From the NCBI GenBank assembly GCA_022376465.1, contig JACDTU010000006.1:868001-932000 (forward strand): DNA of 64,000 bases, read 5' to 3'. The position numbers and the translations under genes were made by a program. Origin of the DNA: Cubamyces lactineus (Eukaryota; Basidiomycota; Agaricomycetes; Polyporales; Polyporaceae). The notes under the pieces were generated by a model. The model was not told the origin of the DNA and did no database searches. It saw only the letters and a list, made by a program, of their open reading frames with translations. Positions 22,961 to 35,250 of this stretch are shown one piece after another; position 1 is the first letter of the stretch, and each line of letters opens with the position of its first letter.

Positions 22961-24257
22961 ATGGATGACGATCGAATGGCCTATGACCCCGACCAGGATC
23001 CCGAGGAGGCGCGCAACCTCAGGAGACAGTACCGACACCTCGAGCAGGAGCTTACAGGTCCTTCCGTTCATTCTGATGCTACCACTTCCATCCTGACGCG
23101 TATATTTAGAGAACCAGGATCTGAGTACAGAACAAGTTGCCGAGAAGCTCCGCAGCGCGAACCATCTCTTCAAGCAAGGTGCGTACCCCCGAACCTTCCC
23201 CTCTCTGGCGCGTCCTGCCGTTCCTCGTCTGACTTGCAGCGCAGTACAGGCCGTCAGCGAGGCAACAAATGACTCCGGACTACTCGTCACAATATCCCAG
23301 ATCGGCGCGGCCAAGGCCCGCGCGATGAAGTCGGGGTCGGGCGCGTTCGACGTCGAGGACTTTGTCGCTCGACTGATCACGTACATGGGAGGTCGTAAGC
23401 CCGTCTCACCAGCCGACGATGAGGATGAGGAGGATCAGAGCGAGTACAACGAGGGTGCGCCATTAGATTGGGAGAGGATAGCGCGCCGTGCGCTCGCCAA
23501 GAGCAGGCGAGTGCCTGCGATGGACTTCATGTGAGTGGCCTATTCTCTTGGATGTGGAATACGGGCGATGTATTGAATATGGGGGATAGGCTGGGACCTC
23601 TGTCTATCGAGCCCAAGAAACGGACAGTCGCGAAACGCGCGAAGCTGGAGAAGAACAAAGAGGATATGAAGAAGCCACAGGAAATCACAGAGGACGACAT
23701 CACGCGGTCTGAGAACGAAACGACCAAGAACGTTGCCACTGTAAGTACACATGCCGATTACTTGGTGCTTCTGGTTATTCATTACTCCACTCGCAGCTTG
23801 AGCGACTGTTGTCGAAGATGGACGCCGTGAACTTGTTCAAGTTCATCATCAACCCCAATGATTTCGGCCAATCTGTCGAGAACCTGTTCTACCTCTCCTT
23901 TCTCATCCGCGACGGCAAGTGCGCTCTCGAGATCGAGGAAGGAACTGGGGAGCCCAAAATCAGTAAGGCCTCCACAAAGCCGCTCATTGCCGCTTTCTTA
24001 TGTGCGCCTGCAGTGCTTTGCGAGCAGCCAACACAGGAAGACTACGATGACGGGCTCCTGAAGCACCAATTGGTCATGGAGTTTGACATGGCCACCTGGA
24101 AGGTTCGTGAGGATACACGTCCAGTAAATGCTCAGAGAGCTCACTAGTGTGTTTGATACAGCGCGCTATCGAGGTTTTCGATATCAAGGAACCTATGATT
24201 CCCCCACGGCCAAAATCTGAGATGCGGATTGGGGGCAAGTGTACGGTTGACGTCTGA
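22961..24257 (+). CDS. NSE4: SMC5-SMC6 complex subunit NSE4
   Basis: Nse4 is the kleisin of the SMC5-SMC6 complex, which acts in recombination repair and replication-fork stability in the nucleus. Start ATG 22961 gives MDDDRMAYDPDQDPEEARNL, then the helical N-terminal region with RRQYRHLEQEL. After an intron follows AVQAVSEATNDSGLLVTISQ, and the kleisin middle DVEDFVARLITYMGG, an acidic linker and WERIARRALAKSRRVPAMDF. The C-terminal winged-helix region is diagnostic: NLFKFIINPNDFGQSVENLF with YLSFLIRDGK (about 23830-23920). It ends VFDIKEPMIPPRPKSEMRIG, with TGA at 24255-24257. Five short introns are inferred. Length near 350 residues matches the family. Confidence 0.9.
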
Positions 24258-25025
24258 ATCCCTCCACATGGTTGGGACATCATGTACTTTTTGACTCTCA
24301 TCGCGGGCCCTTTTCCATCTCTCCGCTTTCGACAGCAGACCATCTGACTAGTGTACTACCTATGTCTTGTCAGTGTACATTTACCCTAATTTTATTCTAC
24401 AGCGGTGTTCAAGCTTGTTTGTTTCTGTCCACATTGTTCGATACACCGCTCGACGAAGCAGACAGCATGAGTGAATGCTTTAGGTCGCAGATAATTGGAG
24501 TGCTTGGTCGGCCCGCGGGTACGCCATACGGCACGAGGATGACAAGCCGTCACCATGCCGTACCGGTACCATAGCGAATTCAGCCCCATTTAGTCGGCCC
24601 TGCGTGCCGTACCACACCTTTGGAGAACTGCGGATCATGCCAAGAAGTGGTTTGTATGGAGCCTTTCGCCCTACACAGTTCGCCCTTAGGATAGGCCCAA
24701 GCCTTCAGTGACTCACTGCTGCTGAACTGTTTGGTATCCATGGAATCGTAGAGGTGCACTGACAGTCGCTCTGCCCTTGTGGCGGCGGCATTCGTCGGCA
24801 TATACTGTGAAGTCCGCGAGGAGTAGGTTTTGCTTATCGACTTCACGGCCCGAAAGGCTAACCATAGTCTCCGAATGTACCCCGAAAAGGCTGATAAGAA
24901 AGGGGGTGCCTGGAGTCCAGACCCGATCGAGCAAGCGGGGAAAGCCGCTGATAAGCTCGTGCGTGTGGGGTAAAGAGCCGTGGCCTCGCGCTGAGCACAC
25001 CTTCACGCACAACCACATCCATCGA
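24258..25025. other. intergenic, nothing recognised
   Basis: The 3' flank of NSE4 and the presumed promoter of the CNNM-type gene. No gene, repeat or motif was identified. Confidence 0.45.
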
Positions 25026-28000
25026 ATGGTCCCTCCTCTAATACGTTCTTCCTCTCCAAGACTGCTCTTGACACTAGCGTCTGCTGTATCACAACATGTT
25101 CCCTCTCGTAGCACCTCGCCCGGCACGCTTGCCCGCAGAGACATCCGTGATCACGACCACCGCGCACAGTTCGTCATCTTCGCATGCCTCATTCCCATTC
25201 TCGTCCTCCTGTCGGGTCTGTTTGCCGGCCTAACGCTCGGATATATGAGCTTGGACGAAACGCAGCTCAACGTATTGAGCGTCAGTGGCACGCCGTAAGT
25301 CCTAGAATTATTGCCTCGCCCGGCTACGATGTGGCGGCACAATATTGACGGCCTATTCGCCACACAGTCTACAGAAGCTATATGCCAACAAGATTAAGCC
25401 AATTCGCAAGAATGGCCACCTGCTGCTCGTCACTTTGCTGTTGGCGAACATGATCGTCAACGAGACCCTCCCCGTTATCGCTGACCCTATTCTTGGCGGA
25501 GGTGTACCCAGTGTCATCGTCAGCACGGTTCTCATCGTCATGTAAGTTCAATTTCACACCTCCGTCTCCCACTGGCTGCCACCGCGCAAACGTGTCTCGT
25601 CTGACTCTCCGTGACGCGTTCTCGTGGTCCGATTGCTCACGCGTCTTGGACACGTGATGTCGAATGCGCTCAGCCGGTCTCACCGAAGTCAAATGCCTCT
25701 CCTTTGCCAGCAGGAGTGCTTCTGTTCCGGCATATGACGCGTTTTGGTCGCGTTTTGGTCGCGTTTACTGCGCTGAAACGCGACTTCGGGACGTTCGATT
25801 TGGATGTGCGCCTTACTGCGTTGTTACGGAGCGCCGGTCAGACTGTCATGTGTATTATGTCATTCGGTGGCTGTGCTCCTACGTTCTACAAGTTCAGTCC
25901 TGGCTTGCGTACGGGCAGCTCGTTGAGGTTCTTGCTTCTGCTCAACCTGGGAAAGCGAGGCTTAGGGTTCCCTCTTCTATGCCGTGTGTTGCATACAAGT
26001 GATGTACGATACTCATTACCGCTTCTAGCTTCTCGGAGATCATCCCACAATCTCTCTGCACGCGCTATGGGCTTTACTTCGGAGCGAAGATGGCAGGATT
26101 TGTGCAAGTCTTGATCTGGTCCTTGGTAAGTTCTCCTAATGCCGCGCATGTACCACGCCTGACACCAATGTCCAAGGGTATCATTGCTTGGCCAGTTGCC
26201 AAGATCCTCGAACTCTCTCTTGGTCCTCATCACGGAATCATCTACCGCCGTGCTGAGCTCAAGGAGTTGATTGCGATGCATTCCAACACGGGTCAGCTTG
26301 GCGGAGACCTAAAGACAGACACCGTCACAATCATTGGCGGCGCGCTTGACCTACAAGAAAAGGTGATCTACCTCAATCTAGTTTACTCCCACGTATTGAT
26401 TCGTCTTGACAGGTTGTACGTCAAGCAATGACTCCGATCAAGGACGTCTTCATGCTCAATATTGACGCTAAACTTGATTACGAGACATTACGAAGGATCT
26501 GTCTGACTGGTCATTCTCGTATACCCGTGTATGAGGAGGTCGAAATCCCTGTTCCGAAATTGGTAGCTAAAGTCAATATCGCCGAAGCTGATCTGGACAT
26601 GTCTGCCTCCCGTCTCAGTCTTGACGGGCGCCAACAGCAGACCCAGAAGGTGAAGAAGATTGTTGGCATCTTGCTCGTCAAACAATGCGTCTTGCTTGAC
26701 CCGAACGGTAAATGCATCCATCTGATGACCGGAACCCGCGGCTCCAACTAACCCGCCCTGATAGATGCTGTCCCTGTGAGGAAGATTCCGCTCAACAAGG
26801 TGCCTTTTGTCCCGAACAACGAGCCCCTCCTTGGCATCCTCGACAAGTTCCAGGAAGGTCGGTCCCACATGGCGATTGTATCCCGATTCAGCGTCGAGCG
26901 TGCGGCCAGCGTCAAGAAGGCGGTCAAACGTGGACTCACCCAGCGTCTCCTCGATCGCGTCGGCATGGGTGACAGCGAATCTAGCTCGGAATCCGAAGAC
27001 GAAGGTTCGAGCAGCCAAGGCAAGAAGCGGCCGAAGAAGTCCAAACGGAGCAGTAGTGATAACGACGAGACGATCAGGGACGACTGTTCCGCCGATGCGG
27101 ACGTGGACGACTTCTCTCATTCGCATAGTATGAAACGTGGTCGGAGGCGGACTAAACGGAAACCACAGGCCGACGTCGAGATGGCTGTCGTCGAGGAAGA
27201 GGACAGTGGCGGGAAGAAGCGTGGCTTGGCGCTCCCCAAGGTCGGCGGCTGGAGTCGGTGGGAGCAGAGTATGCCGGCCGACGCGGTTCTCACCAAAGAA
27301 GGCGTTGAAGAGGTATGTCACCATCGGATCGCATCCAGGCCTGGATCACATCTTCTTGTCGCAGTTCTTGCAAAGCGTTGATCCCGCTGTCATGCCTCTT
27401 GGCATCATTACTTTGGAAGACGTTTTAGAGGGTAAGCCCGACCTCCCTCTGCTTGCTAACTCGTGGCTGAACCATCCTCCAGAACTCATCGGTGAGGAGA
27501 TTTACGACGAGTTTGATCCCCAAGGACACCCAGATCTGTCCGCTTATATCCAAGGCGAAGCCAAGGCCACCTATGCGATGAAGCGCACAGACTCTGCTCC
27601 TCAACTCGTTCCAACTGACACCAGTGACAGTACCACAATCGCACCGTCTACTATGCCGAAGCCGTCCCCGCTCCCGCCCATCGTCAAGCCTATCGCACTT
27701 CCTGCTTTGCGTGGACTGAACTTCAAGAACTTGGGATTCCAGCGCTCCCGCAGCGCGCCGCCTATCCCCCGTGATACTGAGCCTCCGGAGAAGGAGAAAC
27801 TCGCCCAGGAGGGTACAATCCCGCCCGTCCCGCCTGTCCCCGAAGGCATCATCGCACCTGAGGTGCCGTCCATCGTGGTGGAACCGAAGCCCGTCCGATT
27901 CAGCGAGAAGCCCCCACAGATCGCGATCATCGACGATACTACGTTCCGCACTCCGAAGCCGATGTCTCCCCCGGTTGTCATCCCTCCGGAGAGCACGCTC

Positions 28001-28384
28001 GCCGCCACTAACATGAGCCGCGCGCGGTCGCTGCATGGCTCCACTGCCAACCCTGGCATTGCCGTCATCCCCGTGCCTCCTACCATGAACCTGGGGTTCG
28101 GACCGCCCTCTCGCAGTGCGTCTCCCGCACCTTCGCTTGAGCAGGCGATCCTAGTCGAGCGCAAGCGCCGCGCTGCCTCTGGTTCTGGAAACCAGACGTC
28201 CCTTAAGGGCGGGTGGTTCAAGAGCAGCCCGCTCAATGGCGGAGAGCGGTCTGGCGTGATCGTCGCCGAACGTGTGAAGCGTGACTTGCGGAATAAGGAG
28301 GGAGAACCTGCCGAGGGCAGCGCCGACGTCGGCGACGTTCGTAAACCTGACGAGAAGGAGAAGGCCGGCCCCGACAAGGAGTGA
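25026..28384 (+). CDS. CNNM/Mam3-type DUF21-CBS membrane protein
   Basis: Members of this ancient conserved family (yeast Mam3, animal CNNM) are membrane proteins tied to magnesium/manganese homeostasis, in fungi at the vacuole. From ATG 25026 there is a hydrophobic start, then the DUF21 transmembrane core: FVIFACLIPILVLLSGLFAG with GLTLGYMSLDETQLNVL, LLLVTLLLANMIVNETLPVI, and VIFSEIIPQSLCTRYG. A CBS pair follows (AMTPIKDVFMLNIDAKLDYE; ICLTGHSRIPVYEE; LLGILDKFQEGRSHMAIVS; MPLGIITLEDVLE / LIGEEIYDEFD). The long C-terminal tail is Pro/Ser-rich and probably disordered, with TGA at 28382-28384. Most introns are short, but one inside the DUF21 core is 487 nt (25542-26028). Total length is roughly 900 residues. 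Substrate and compartment are inferred from the family only. Confidence 0.88.
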
Positions 28385-29903
28385 GAGAGTGACTGCGATG
28401 AGTGTCTGGTATTGCTTTGAAATTTCTGTCTCCTTTTTTTCTGCTTTTGCTCTGGATCTTTCGTGTATGATGTTCGCGAAGTGCTTGCTTTGGAGGTGTT
28501 GTTGGAAACGGATCGGACGGATACGCTCTCGTAATGGCGGCGAGGCCTTTGCTTCCCGCTCTTCTGTACTATGCATGCATACCCTCTTTTCTGTCCTCAT
28601 GGCGTCTTCGTCGTGAGGCAGTTGTACAATTCTGCTCGTTGCACTTGCACATTGTCTGTAGAGTATAATTCATCCCATCGACATACATGCCTATGCTCAA
28701 GCAGTAGTTTTCATCCCGTCCATGCTTTCGTTTACTTCCACGACGTCAAGAGCGACGGCGCCGCACTGGCGATCTGCATCTTCACGCCCGCACCTCCCCG
28801 AACCGCGCCGTAGGCCCGCCTGCCGTGGTTGCTATACTGCATCACAATGAACTTCTCCGCCGCGAACAAGCTTCAGTGGAACGTCGACGGCCTCTCCAGA
28901 GCTGCGCTCGCCGGGTCGCCAGGAGTCTGTGATCATCCGCTGAAGCTCGATGTCTGTGTCCGGATCCGGTGGAGCTGGAGCCAGTGTAGTTGAGATATCG
29001 ATGTCCTCGAAGAGCTGCCAAGCGATTGCCCAGAAGACGGCCCATTTATATACACATATATATCTGCGAGATTCCCATGTGGTTGTTGATCATATAAAGA
29101 CAGGCTACGCAGAGCTGATCTTGTAGCTTCAGCCAAGGTAAGCGACGAAAGCAGCTCAAAGGAACGATATTGGAACCGAACACCTGTCTTCCATCTAGCG
29201 GGGATGGTTCTTCTAGCTTGACACCGATGATACCAGGAGTCAGTGCATACCAGGGGCAGGGCAGGACTTCCCGCAGAACGTAGAGAAAGTGGCCGAGATT
29301 CCAGAGGCAATACGCCCCAGTGGGACAGATTCGTTCCAAATGCCCGTGCAATGCTTGTCCGTTGGATAGCTTTGGTAGGACCAGGTAAGCTTTACATCTG
29401 ACAGGGCGCCTGCGGGGGTGTGTGATGAATTCGAGCTTCTGTAGCCATATAATGTCAGTACGACTTTGACAGCCCTGCCTCCTAATCATCTGTCCAAGCA
29501 TATCGTGTATCCGATTCGCCATGTGCATTCATTGCTCGACCGCAGGTAAGTACTAGTGATTAGCAAGTCTGCATGATATGAGGAGTACGTAGACTGAGGA
29601 AGGACAAGGAGGTTCGAAGAGAGCCTGGCCCCTCACGCGCGCTTGAGCTGATTTGCGGAGCTTCCGGTCCGAGCGCCCCCGCACATGTATGATTCGTTAT
29701 GATTCATGAACCGCCGCCAAGCGACTCGCCCGTAGCTGTCTCGACCGGAGCTCCGTGAGCACCATGTCCACCAGCTGCAACGTGTACATAAACGCGTGAA
29801 CAATCCACTTTCTCCTCCAATTGCAAGTTCGCAGGGCAGCTTATAGGTCGGTCACCCATGCATATCGGATTATTTCTCGAGCTAACGCATTCTGTTCGGA
29901 TAG
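28385..29903. other. intergenic, no supported gene
   Basis: The first ~250 bp is probably the 3' UTR of the CNNM-type gene. A minus-strand open frame of 160 codons (29046-29528) has no recognisable domain or start context and could be chance in this composition. Nothing else was seen. Confidence 0.45.
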
Positions 29904-31583
29904 ATGGTCGGGCTCAGGTTACCTCCTACTGTCGTCCAGCTGCTAGAACACCGCAGAGGGCGACATGCCTCCGAGTCTTTTTCACCCCAAACGACAACCG
30001 AGCATGTCCCTGCTACCGAGGTGGATGAAAGCCAACAGGGCATCGACGATGACTTGAAATTGCCAAAGATGGCGTCTTTGGTGATTATATTGTTGTCAAA
30101 CGTACTGATGCAGGTCAGCATTCGAAGTTGTGATGTAGGATAGTGTCGACTCACTGACAATACCTCCAATATCAAACAGCTCACATTCTTCATCATCGTC
30201 TCGTCCTCTAACGAGTATGCTCAATATCTTGGAGGAACGTCTACGTTCTCAGGGTTGGTCATCGGTATCCCAACCCTGTTCGCGGGCCTTGCGTTGTTGC
30301 CCCTAATGCACCTCGATCAAGGTAGGGTAAGCTCTCGACACTCGAAAAATTCATTCTGAGTCATATCCCACAGGCGGCTATGCCAGGCCACTACACTTCG
30401 CCTGTGCGTCTGCGTGCCTTGGAAACATCCTCTATGGGTTGGCATACTACGCGAACTGGCTGTACCTCATCCTGCTAGGGAGGATAGTCACCGGTTTCAC
30501 CTTCACCTTTTGGATGTACAACAAGCGGTACTGCTCCGACCCAAGGATCGTTGGCCTTCGGCGGAGGACCACCCTTGCCGGTTGGCTCGTCCTGGGTCAA
30601 GGCATCGGCTTCAGCCTCGGCCCCTTCTTGGGAGGTATCCTGTAAGTCCAACGACAACCTTCGGAGGCTGCGTGATTTACTTTTGCAACAGCTACAAGGT
30701 CGGCTTCCACAACTCGATCTTCAACGGGTACACTAGCCCGGCATGGATCATGGCGGGGCTCTGGGCCATCTTCTGGGCTATGGCGGCAATCTTCTACGAG
30801 GATGTTCCTCGTGCTCCCCCACCTCCACAATCCATTGCGCTCCAACCTATGCGTGCCCAAGGAAGTACGACTTCTACCAGCGACGATACCAAATCCAAGG
30901 ACGAAGAGCCCACACGCGTCGCCACCGCCGAAGTCGCCCCTCCTGCTCGCTCCGCCCCAGACGCCCCTCCCCAGCGCATCATGAACAAAGCGCAGTGGGG
31001 CGTCGCCGCAACGATGTGCTGGTTCGCGATGACGACCTTCTTCATCCTCGGCGCCTGGGAGGCGAACATCCCCGTCTTCACGAGCTCGCACCTGCGCTCG
31101 AACCCGTTCCACTTCACGCCCTTCGCGGCGGGGAACCTCATCGCGCTCGGCGGCGCGTGCACGATCCCGTTCCTGCTCCTCAACCTGCACTTCGCGCGCC
31201 GCGTCCAGGACCGCCACACGCTCGCGACGGGCACGTCGATCGGGCTCGCGGGGCTGCTCATCGCGCTCGCGATCCTCGGCGAGGAGAAGGTCAACTATGG
31301 GAGCCTCTTCATCTGCTGGTTCCTCGTCGCGCTTGGGTTCAACATCGCGAGCACCGTCACGCTGAGCCTGCTGTCGAAGCAGCTGCCGGGCGAGTGGAAC
31401 GGGCGAATCAGCTTGTGCATCCAGTATAGCAACTACACCGGACGGGTGACGGGTGCTGTCTGGGGCGGCGCGGGGGTGAAGATTGGGATGCTGAACTTTG
31501 TCGGGATGCAGCTGGCCTACGTCGGGATCGGGGGAATCATGTTCATGACGCTCTGGAAGAACCTGAAGGCGAAGACGGGGTGA
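29904..31583 (+). CDS. major facilitator superfamily transporter
   Basis: Start ATG 29904 gives a soluble N-terminus, then the first membrane segment (MASLVIILLSNVLMQ), an intron, and LTFFIIVSSSNEYAQYLGG. A second segment (GLVIGIPTLFAGLALLPLM) is followed by NWLYLILLGRIVTGFTFTFW, with the GR..G pattern typical of MFS loop 2-3 and TM4. Then RIVGLRRRTTLAGWLVLGQ and GIGFSLGPFLGG follow. A charged central loop (about 30830-30980) separates the two six-helix halves. The second half has TM-like stretches such as WGVAATMCWFAMTTFFILGA and SLFICWFLVALGFNIAS, ending TLWKNLKAKTG with TGA at 31581-31583. The layout resembles MFSD8/CLN7-like and SPX-less vacuolar MFS proteins, but the substrate is unknown. 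Four exons are inferred. Confidence 0.82.
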
Positions 31584-31704
31584 TAGAGACGTTCATAATA
31601 GACAATGGTTCGATACAGCACAGCCTACATGATACACATTGTTACTTCTGAGTTATCTTCGCTTCGAACGTACAGACGGCGGACGTATCGCGCGCAACGT
31701 CCCT

Positions 31705-33711
31705 TTAGATCTCTCCAGAGCACACCTTCTCCACCCACTCGGTGTCGCTACGGACGGTGGTAAGGTTCTCGTACCCATCTTTAGTGATGACCACGACGTC
31801 CTCAATACGAACGCCACCAACGCTCTCATAGCGCTTAAGCACCTCTTGATCGATATGCTTCGAGTCCCTTACGGGTGCAAGAAGGTGGGGCGAGAAGTAG
31901 ATGCCCGGCTCGACAGTCTACGCCAAACAATCAACGCCAGCACGTATACTCCGTCTCGTCAACGTCCACTCACCACAACCATGCCCTCCTCGAGCGGGAG
32001 ACGCAGCCTTAGGTAAGTATAGAACGACTCGTGGCCAAACTCGATGTGTTTGATCGTCTCGTTCTTCTCGGGCTTGCTCGCGCTCGGCACGTCGTGCACG
32101 TCCATGCCGAGCGAGTGGCCGACGCCGTGCGGGAAGAACGCGGAGCTGACCCCGCTCGCGAGGATCGCCTCCTCGGCGTTCCACGAGCCCGAGTTCGGGG
32201 AGTCGGGCGTCTTGAAGATGCCGAGGCGCTGGAAGCCCCGCACGAGCGTGCGGTGGCAGATGAACTGGATGGCGTCCCAGTGCAAGCCAGGCTTTAGGGC
32301 CTCGAAGGAGAGCTATAGGTGGAGAATCTGGATCAGTGCGAAACGATGTGTATCCGATGACGACTACGCACCCGCTGCATCTCGAGTACCAGCTCATAGA
32401 TCGCCCGCGCCTCCGGTGTAAACTTTCCACCGTTGCCGACAGGCATCGTGCGGGTGACTAGTAATATGGTGAGTTTGTGCACGGCTGCTGACTGCTCCGC
32501 ATAGCTTACTGTCAGACGCGTAGCACTTCCATTCGCATCCAGCATCGATCAAGAGAACCTGAGGGTCGAGAACACGCTCATGATCATGGGCAAGGTCGTT
32601 GCAGTTCTTGTGGTCATTAGGTTGCACAGGACCCCAAGCGAACTCGCGGTCGTTGCAGCAGTAGTGCAGCGTAGACGCACGAGTAGAGGCAGCAACGATT
32701 GGTAGGTATGCTTGGTGCTTGGCACTTCATGCACATGTTAATATCAAACCTGCAAAATAATGGATCTACATACTCTTCGCGGCGACAAGAAGCGACGAAC
32801 AGCGCCTCAGCCTCGGCCTCCTTCTGGATTAACCATTCGCTGGGAAGGAGGGGACGATCCGTCCCAGCTCCCTTGCCGCGCTTGATCATGCCCCGGACAC
32901 CTTGACCGAGGACGCGCATGACGGTCTCATGGGCGCGAGAACTAATCTGGTTAGCGCGCCTGATCAGCTCAATCTCCTCCGCATCCTTGATGAGTCGCGC
33001 TCGGTGGAGCGCTGTGAGAAGGTAGTCCTCCGTGACAGGCGCGTTCGCTGCAACAAACGAGGCAGTGTATTGCGAAGGGATGGTGGGGAAGAGGCGGGAC
33101 GTAGGGAGGGTGTGGACCAGCGCGCCGGGGAACGCCTTGACGAGCTCCTGGATAGCGTCCGGGAGGTTCGCAGGATGGTCGACGCGCGTGACGTCATGCG
33201 TTGCGGAGGCCTCTGCGAGAGAGGGAGGGGGGACGGACCACATTATGTCCGCAAGCTCTGCCTTCGGGATGAAGAGGTGGGATGAGGGTTGGTTCGCGAG
33301 AGAAGTTCCGCTTTGGTACGCCAGAAGGAGGTACGATCCGGGAACTCGACAGCCCGAGAGGTAGTAGAAGTTCGATTCCTACTCTTGATAGTCAGCTCTG
33401 AGTGTCGTATGTCGAGTGAAGTAAATGTATGCTCACCTGGCGGAAGGGCATCTCACGATCCGTATCATTGCGGAAGGGTGTAACCTCTCCTGCGAGTAGG
33501 ATGATTTGTGGCTACAGAAGGATCGTCGGTTATTTATGACCAGGACTGCATCTATAGCATTAGCCTGCCTTGTTCTGCTCGACGGCAGGCAAGAGCTCTA
33601 CGAGCTTTGCGAAGGTCTTGATTACGTGCTTCTGGGCTAAGCGAGATGAGTGGCTGCAGGGCACATTGATCTTGACAGTGTATACCTACCAGGGTACGTC
33701 TTGCTCGCCAT
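31705..33711 (-). CDS. Xaa-Pro dipeptidase (prolidase), M24B metallopeptidase
   Basis: The enzyme cleaves dipeptides with C-terminal proline in the cytosol, using two metal ions. ATG 33709-33711 gives MASKTYPAQKHVIKTFAKLV. The N-terminal domain contains FRNDTDREMPFRQ and ESNFYYLSGCRVPGSYLLLA. The pita-bread domain begins ARLIKDAEEIELIRRANQIS. Metal ligands are visible: LLIDAGCEWKCYASDVTRTM supplies two Asp, FFPHGVGHSLGMDVHD the His, VTVEPGIYF a Glu and VRIEDVVVI the final Glu. The end is WVEKVCSGEI with TAA at 31705-31707. About nine short introns join in frame. Length near 500 residues matches eukaryotic PEPD. The promoter is shared head-to-head with RRP42, with 249 bp between start codons. 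Confidence 0.92.
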
Positions 33712-33960
33712 GGTGTTCTGATTAGGTGTTCCTCAGTATGTCATTCTACTACTATATACTTCAGTAAAGCCAACATACAGTGTGTTGCGTGAGTGGTTCC
33801 TGTGGTCCGAGTGCAGATGGTGGTCACCGCTCAGATGCAAGGATCGTAGACGCCCGTGCTTCATTCTCTTCACCGACTCTTCTTGGCTCTTGGCACCGCA
33901 CTCTCCCTCGGACCCTCCCCGACTATCGTAGCTATTAGCTAACGCGCTGAGCTTTCAATC
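33712..33960. promoter_or_regulatory. bidirectional promoter, prolidase / RRP42
   Basis: Only 249 bp separate the divergent start codons at 33711 (minus) and 33961 (plus). No TATA-like element is obvious, as is common for housekeeping genes. Confidence 0.55.
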
Positions 33961-35149
33961 ATGGCAGCGCAACTGGTGTCGAAGTCAGAACGCGCATACA
34001 TCCAGGCTTCTCTACAGGCAACACCGCCCTTGCGCGGGGACGGACGCGGTCTCCTCGATTTCCGCACAGTCTTGCTCGAAACTGGTGTCGCGCCCTTGGC
34101 AAATGGTAGCGCGAAGCTCAACATTGGGAAGATGCCTCATGAGGGTGGCGGAGGCACCGAGGTGCTTGCGGCAACTAAGCTAGAAGTCGAAGATGTCGAG
34201 TCGGGGGACGGCATCGATGGCGGGAGAGTAGTCTGCTCTGTATCATGGTGCGCCGCACGGTCAACCTGGCTAAAACCTCTCGCTCAGTTGACGAAAGACA
34301 GCTCTCCGTCGGCATATCCTCACTTAACTTCGAACGCGTTGGACGAGCTTCAGCATGACCTCACGGTCATCCTGCAACAAACCATCGGCCACCCTTCTCT
34401 CCACCCTCAAAACCTCACTATCATTCCGCGCAAAAAGTCATGGCTACTGAACCTGGATGCTGTGATATTGGCGGATGCTGGAAACGCCGTTGACGCGCTT
34501 TTCATGGCCGCACGCGCCGCGTTGTGGGATACCAAGGTGCCTCGGACAAGAGCGGTCGAATATCAGGCCCCAGAGGACTCGCGGACCACAAGGGACAGTG
34601 CAAGTGCCATGGACGTAGACAACCGAGAAGCGATACCGGCAGCAAGTGGCTTTGATACTCGCGAGATGGTCAGAACAGCTGCAGATTTCGAGCTACCTGA
34701 TTATTGGGACGAAGGAGAGGTATTGCACGGTCGAGAGAGGTGGCCCGTATGCGTTACCCTGAACCTCGTATGTTCCTTCTCTATCCTATCTCGCACTGGC
34801 TGACATGCACGCGTGCAGTTACCTCCGTCCCATTTCCTGGACGCAACACCATCTGAAGAGGCATCTGTGCCATTACGAATGCATCTCATGTTCTCGTTTG
34901 CGTCTCCAAGTGCTCCAAAGCTACAGTCTATGCGGTTACTGGGGCCTGGAGAATTGGATTCTGCACAAATCAAGTCCTATATCTCAGTACGTCTGTTCCG
35001 CAGGTTGCGGCAGCAGCTACACTTGCTGATGTCCCTCGCAGGAGGGTGAGAAGTACGCACGAGAGCTCTTCAACGCATTAGAAACCAAACTTCGCGAAGA
35101 GGATGTAAGACGCAATGTCAAGGCTAGAGACAGGTTCGCGCAACGATGA
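33961..35149 (+). CDS. RRP42: exosome complex subunit RRP42 (RNase PH-like)
   Basis: RRP42 is one of the six RNase PH-fold ring subunits of the eukaryotic RNA exosome (nuclear and cytoplasmic 3'-5' RNA processing); the ring subunits are catalytically inactive. ATG 33961 begins MAAQLVSKSERAYIQASLQA, then the family N-terminus LRGDGRGLLDFRTVLLETGV with ANGSAKLNIG. The middle contains ALDELQHDLTVILQQTIGHP, LTIIPRKKSWLLNLDAVILA and ALFMAARAALWDTKVPRTRA, all typical of RRP42. The last exons give LPPSHFLDATPSEEASVPLR and a helical end (KYARELFNALETKLREEDV), with TGA at 35147-35149. The first exon continues unspliced for about 800 nt, and two introns lie near 34770-34820 and 34988-35042. Length is about 360 residues. 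Confidence 0.88.
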
Positions 35150-35250
35150 CCTGGACTTGCACGGATCACGATAGAGATTATGATACAAAAGTACCCACGA
35201 TTCAAATACTGTACAACTAGCTGACTACACCTTCTTGCTACCTCGACGAC

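Noticed and set aside
29046..29528. 160-codon open frame on the minus strand
   Set aside because: It shows no recognisable domain, signal peptide or splice partners; chance frames of this size occur elsewhere in the window in spacer and antisense positions.
33361..33390. GTTCGATTCCT, resembling a tRNA B box
   Set aside because: It is in a prolidase exon (ESNFYYLSG) and no cloverleaf surrounds it.
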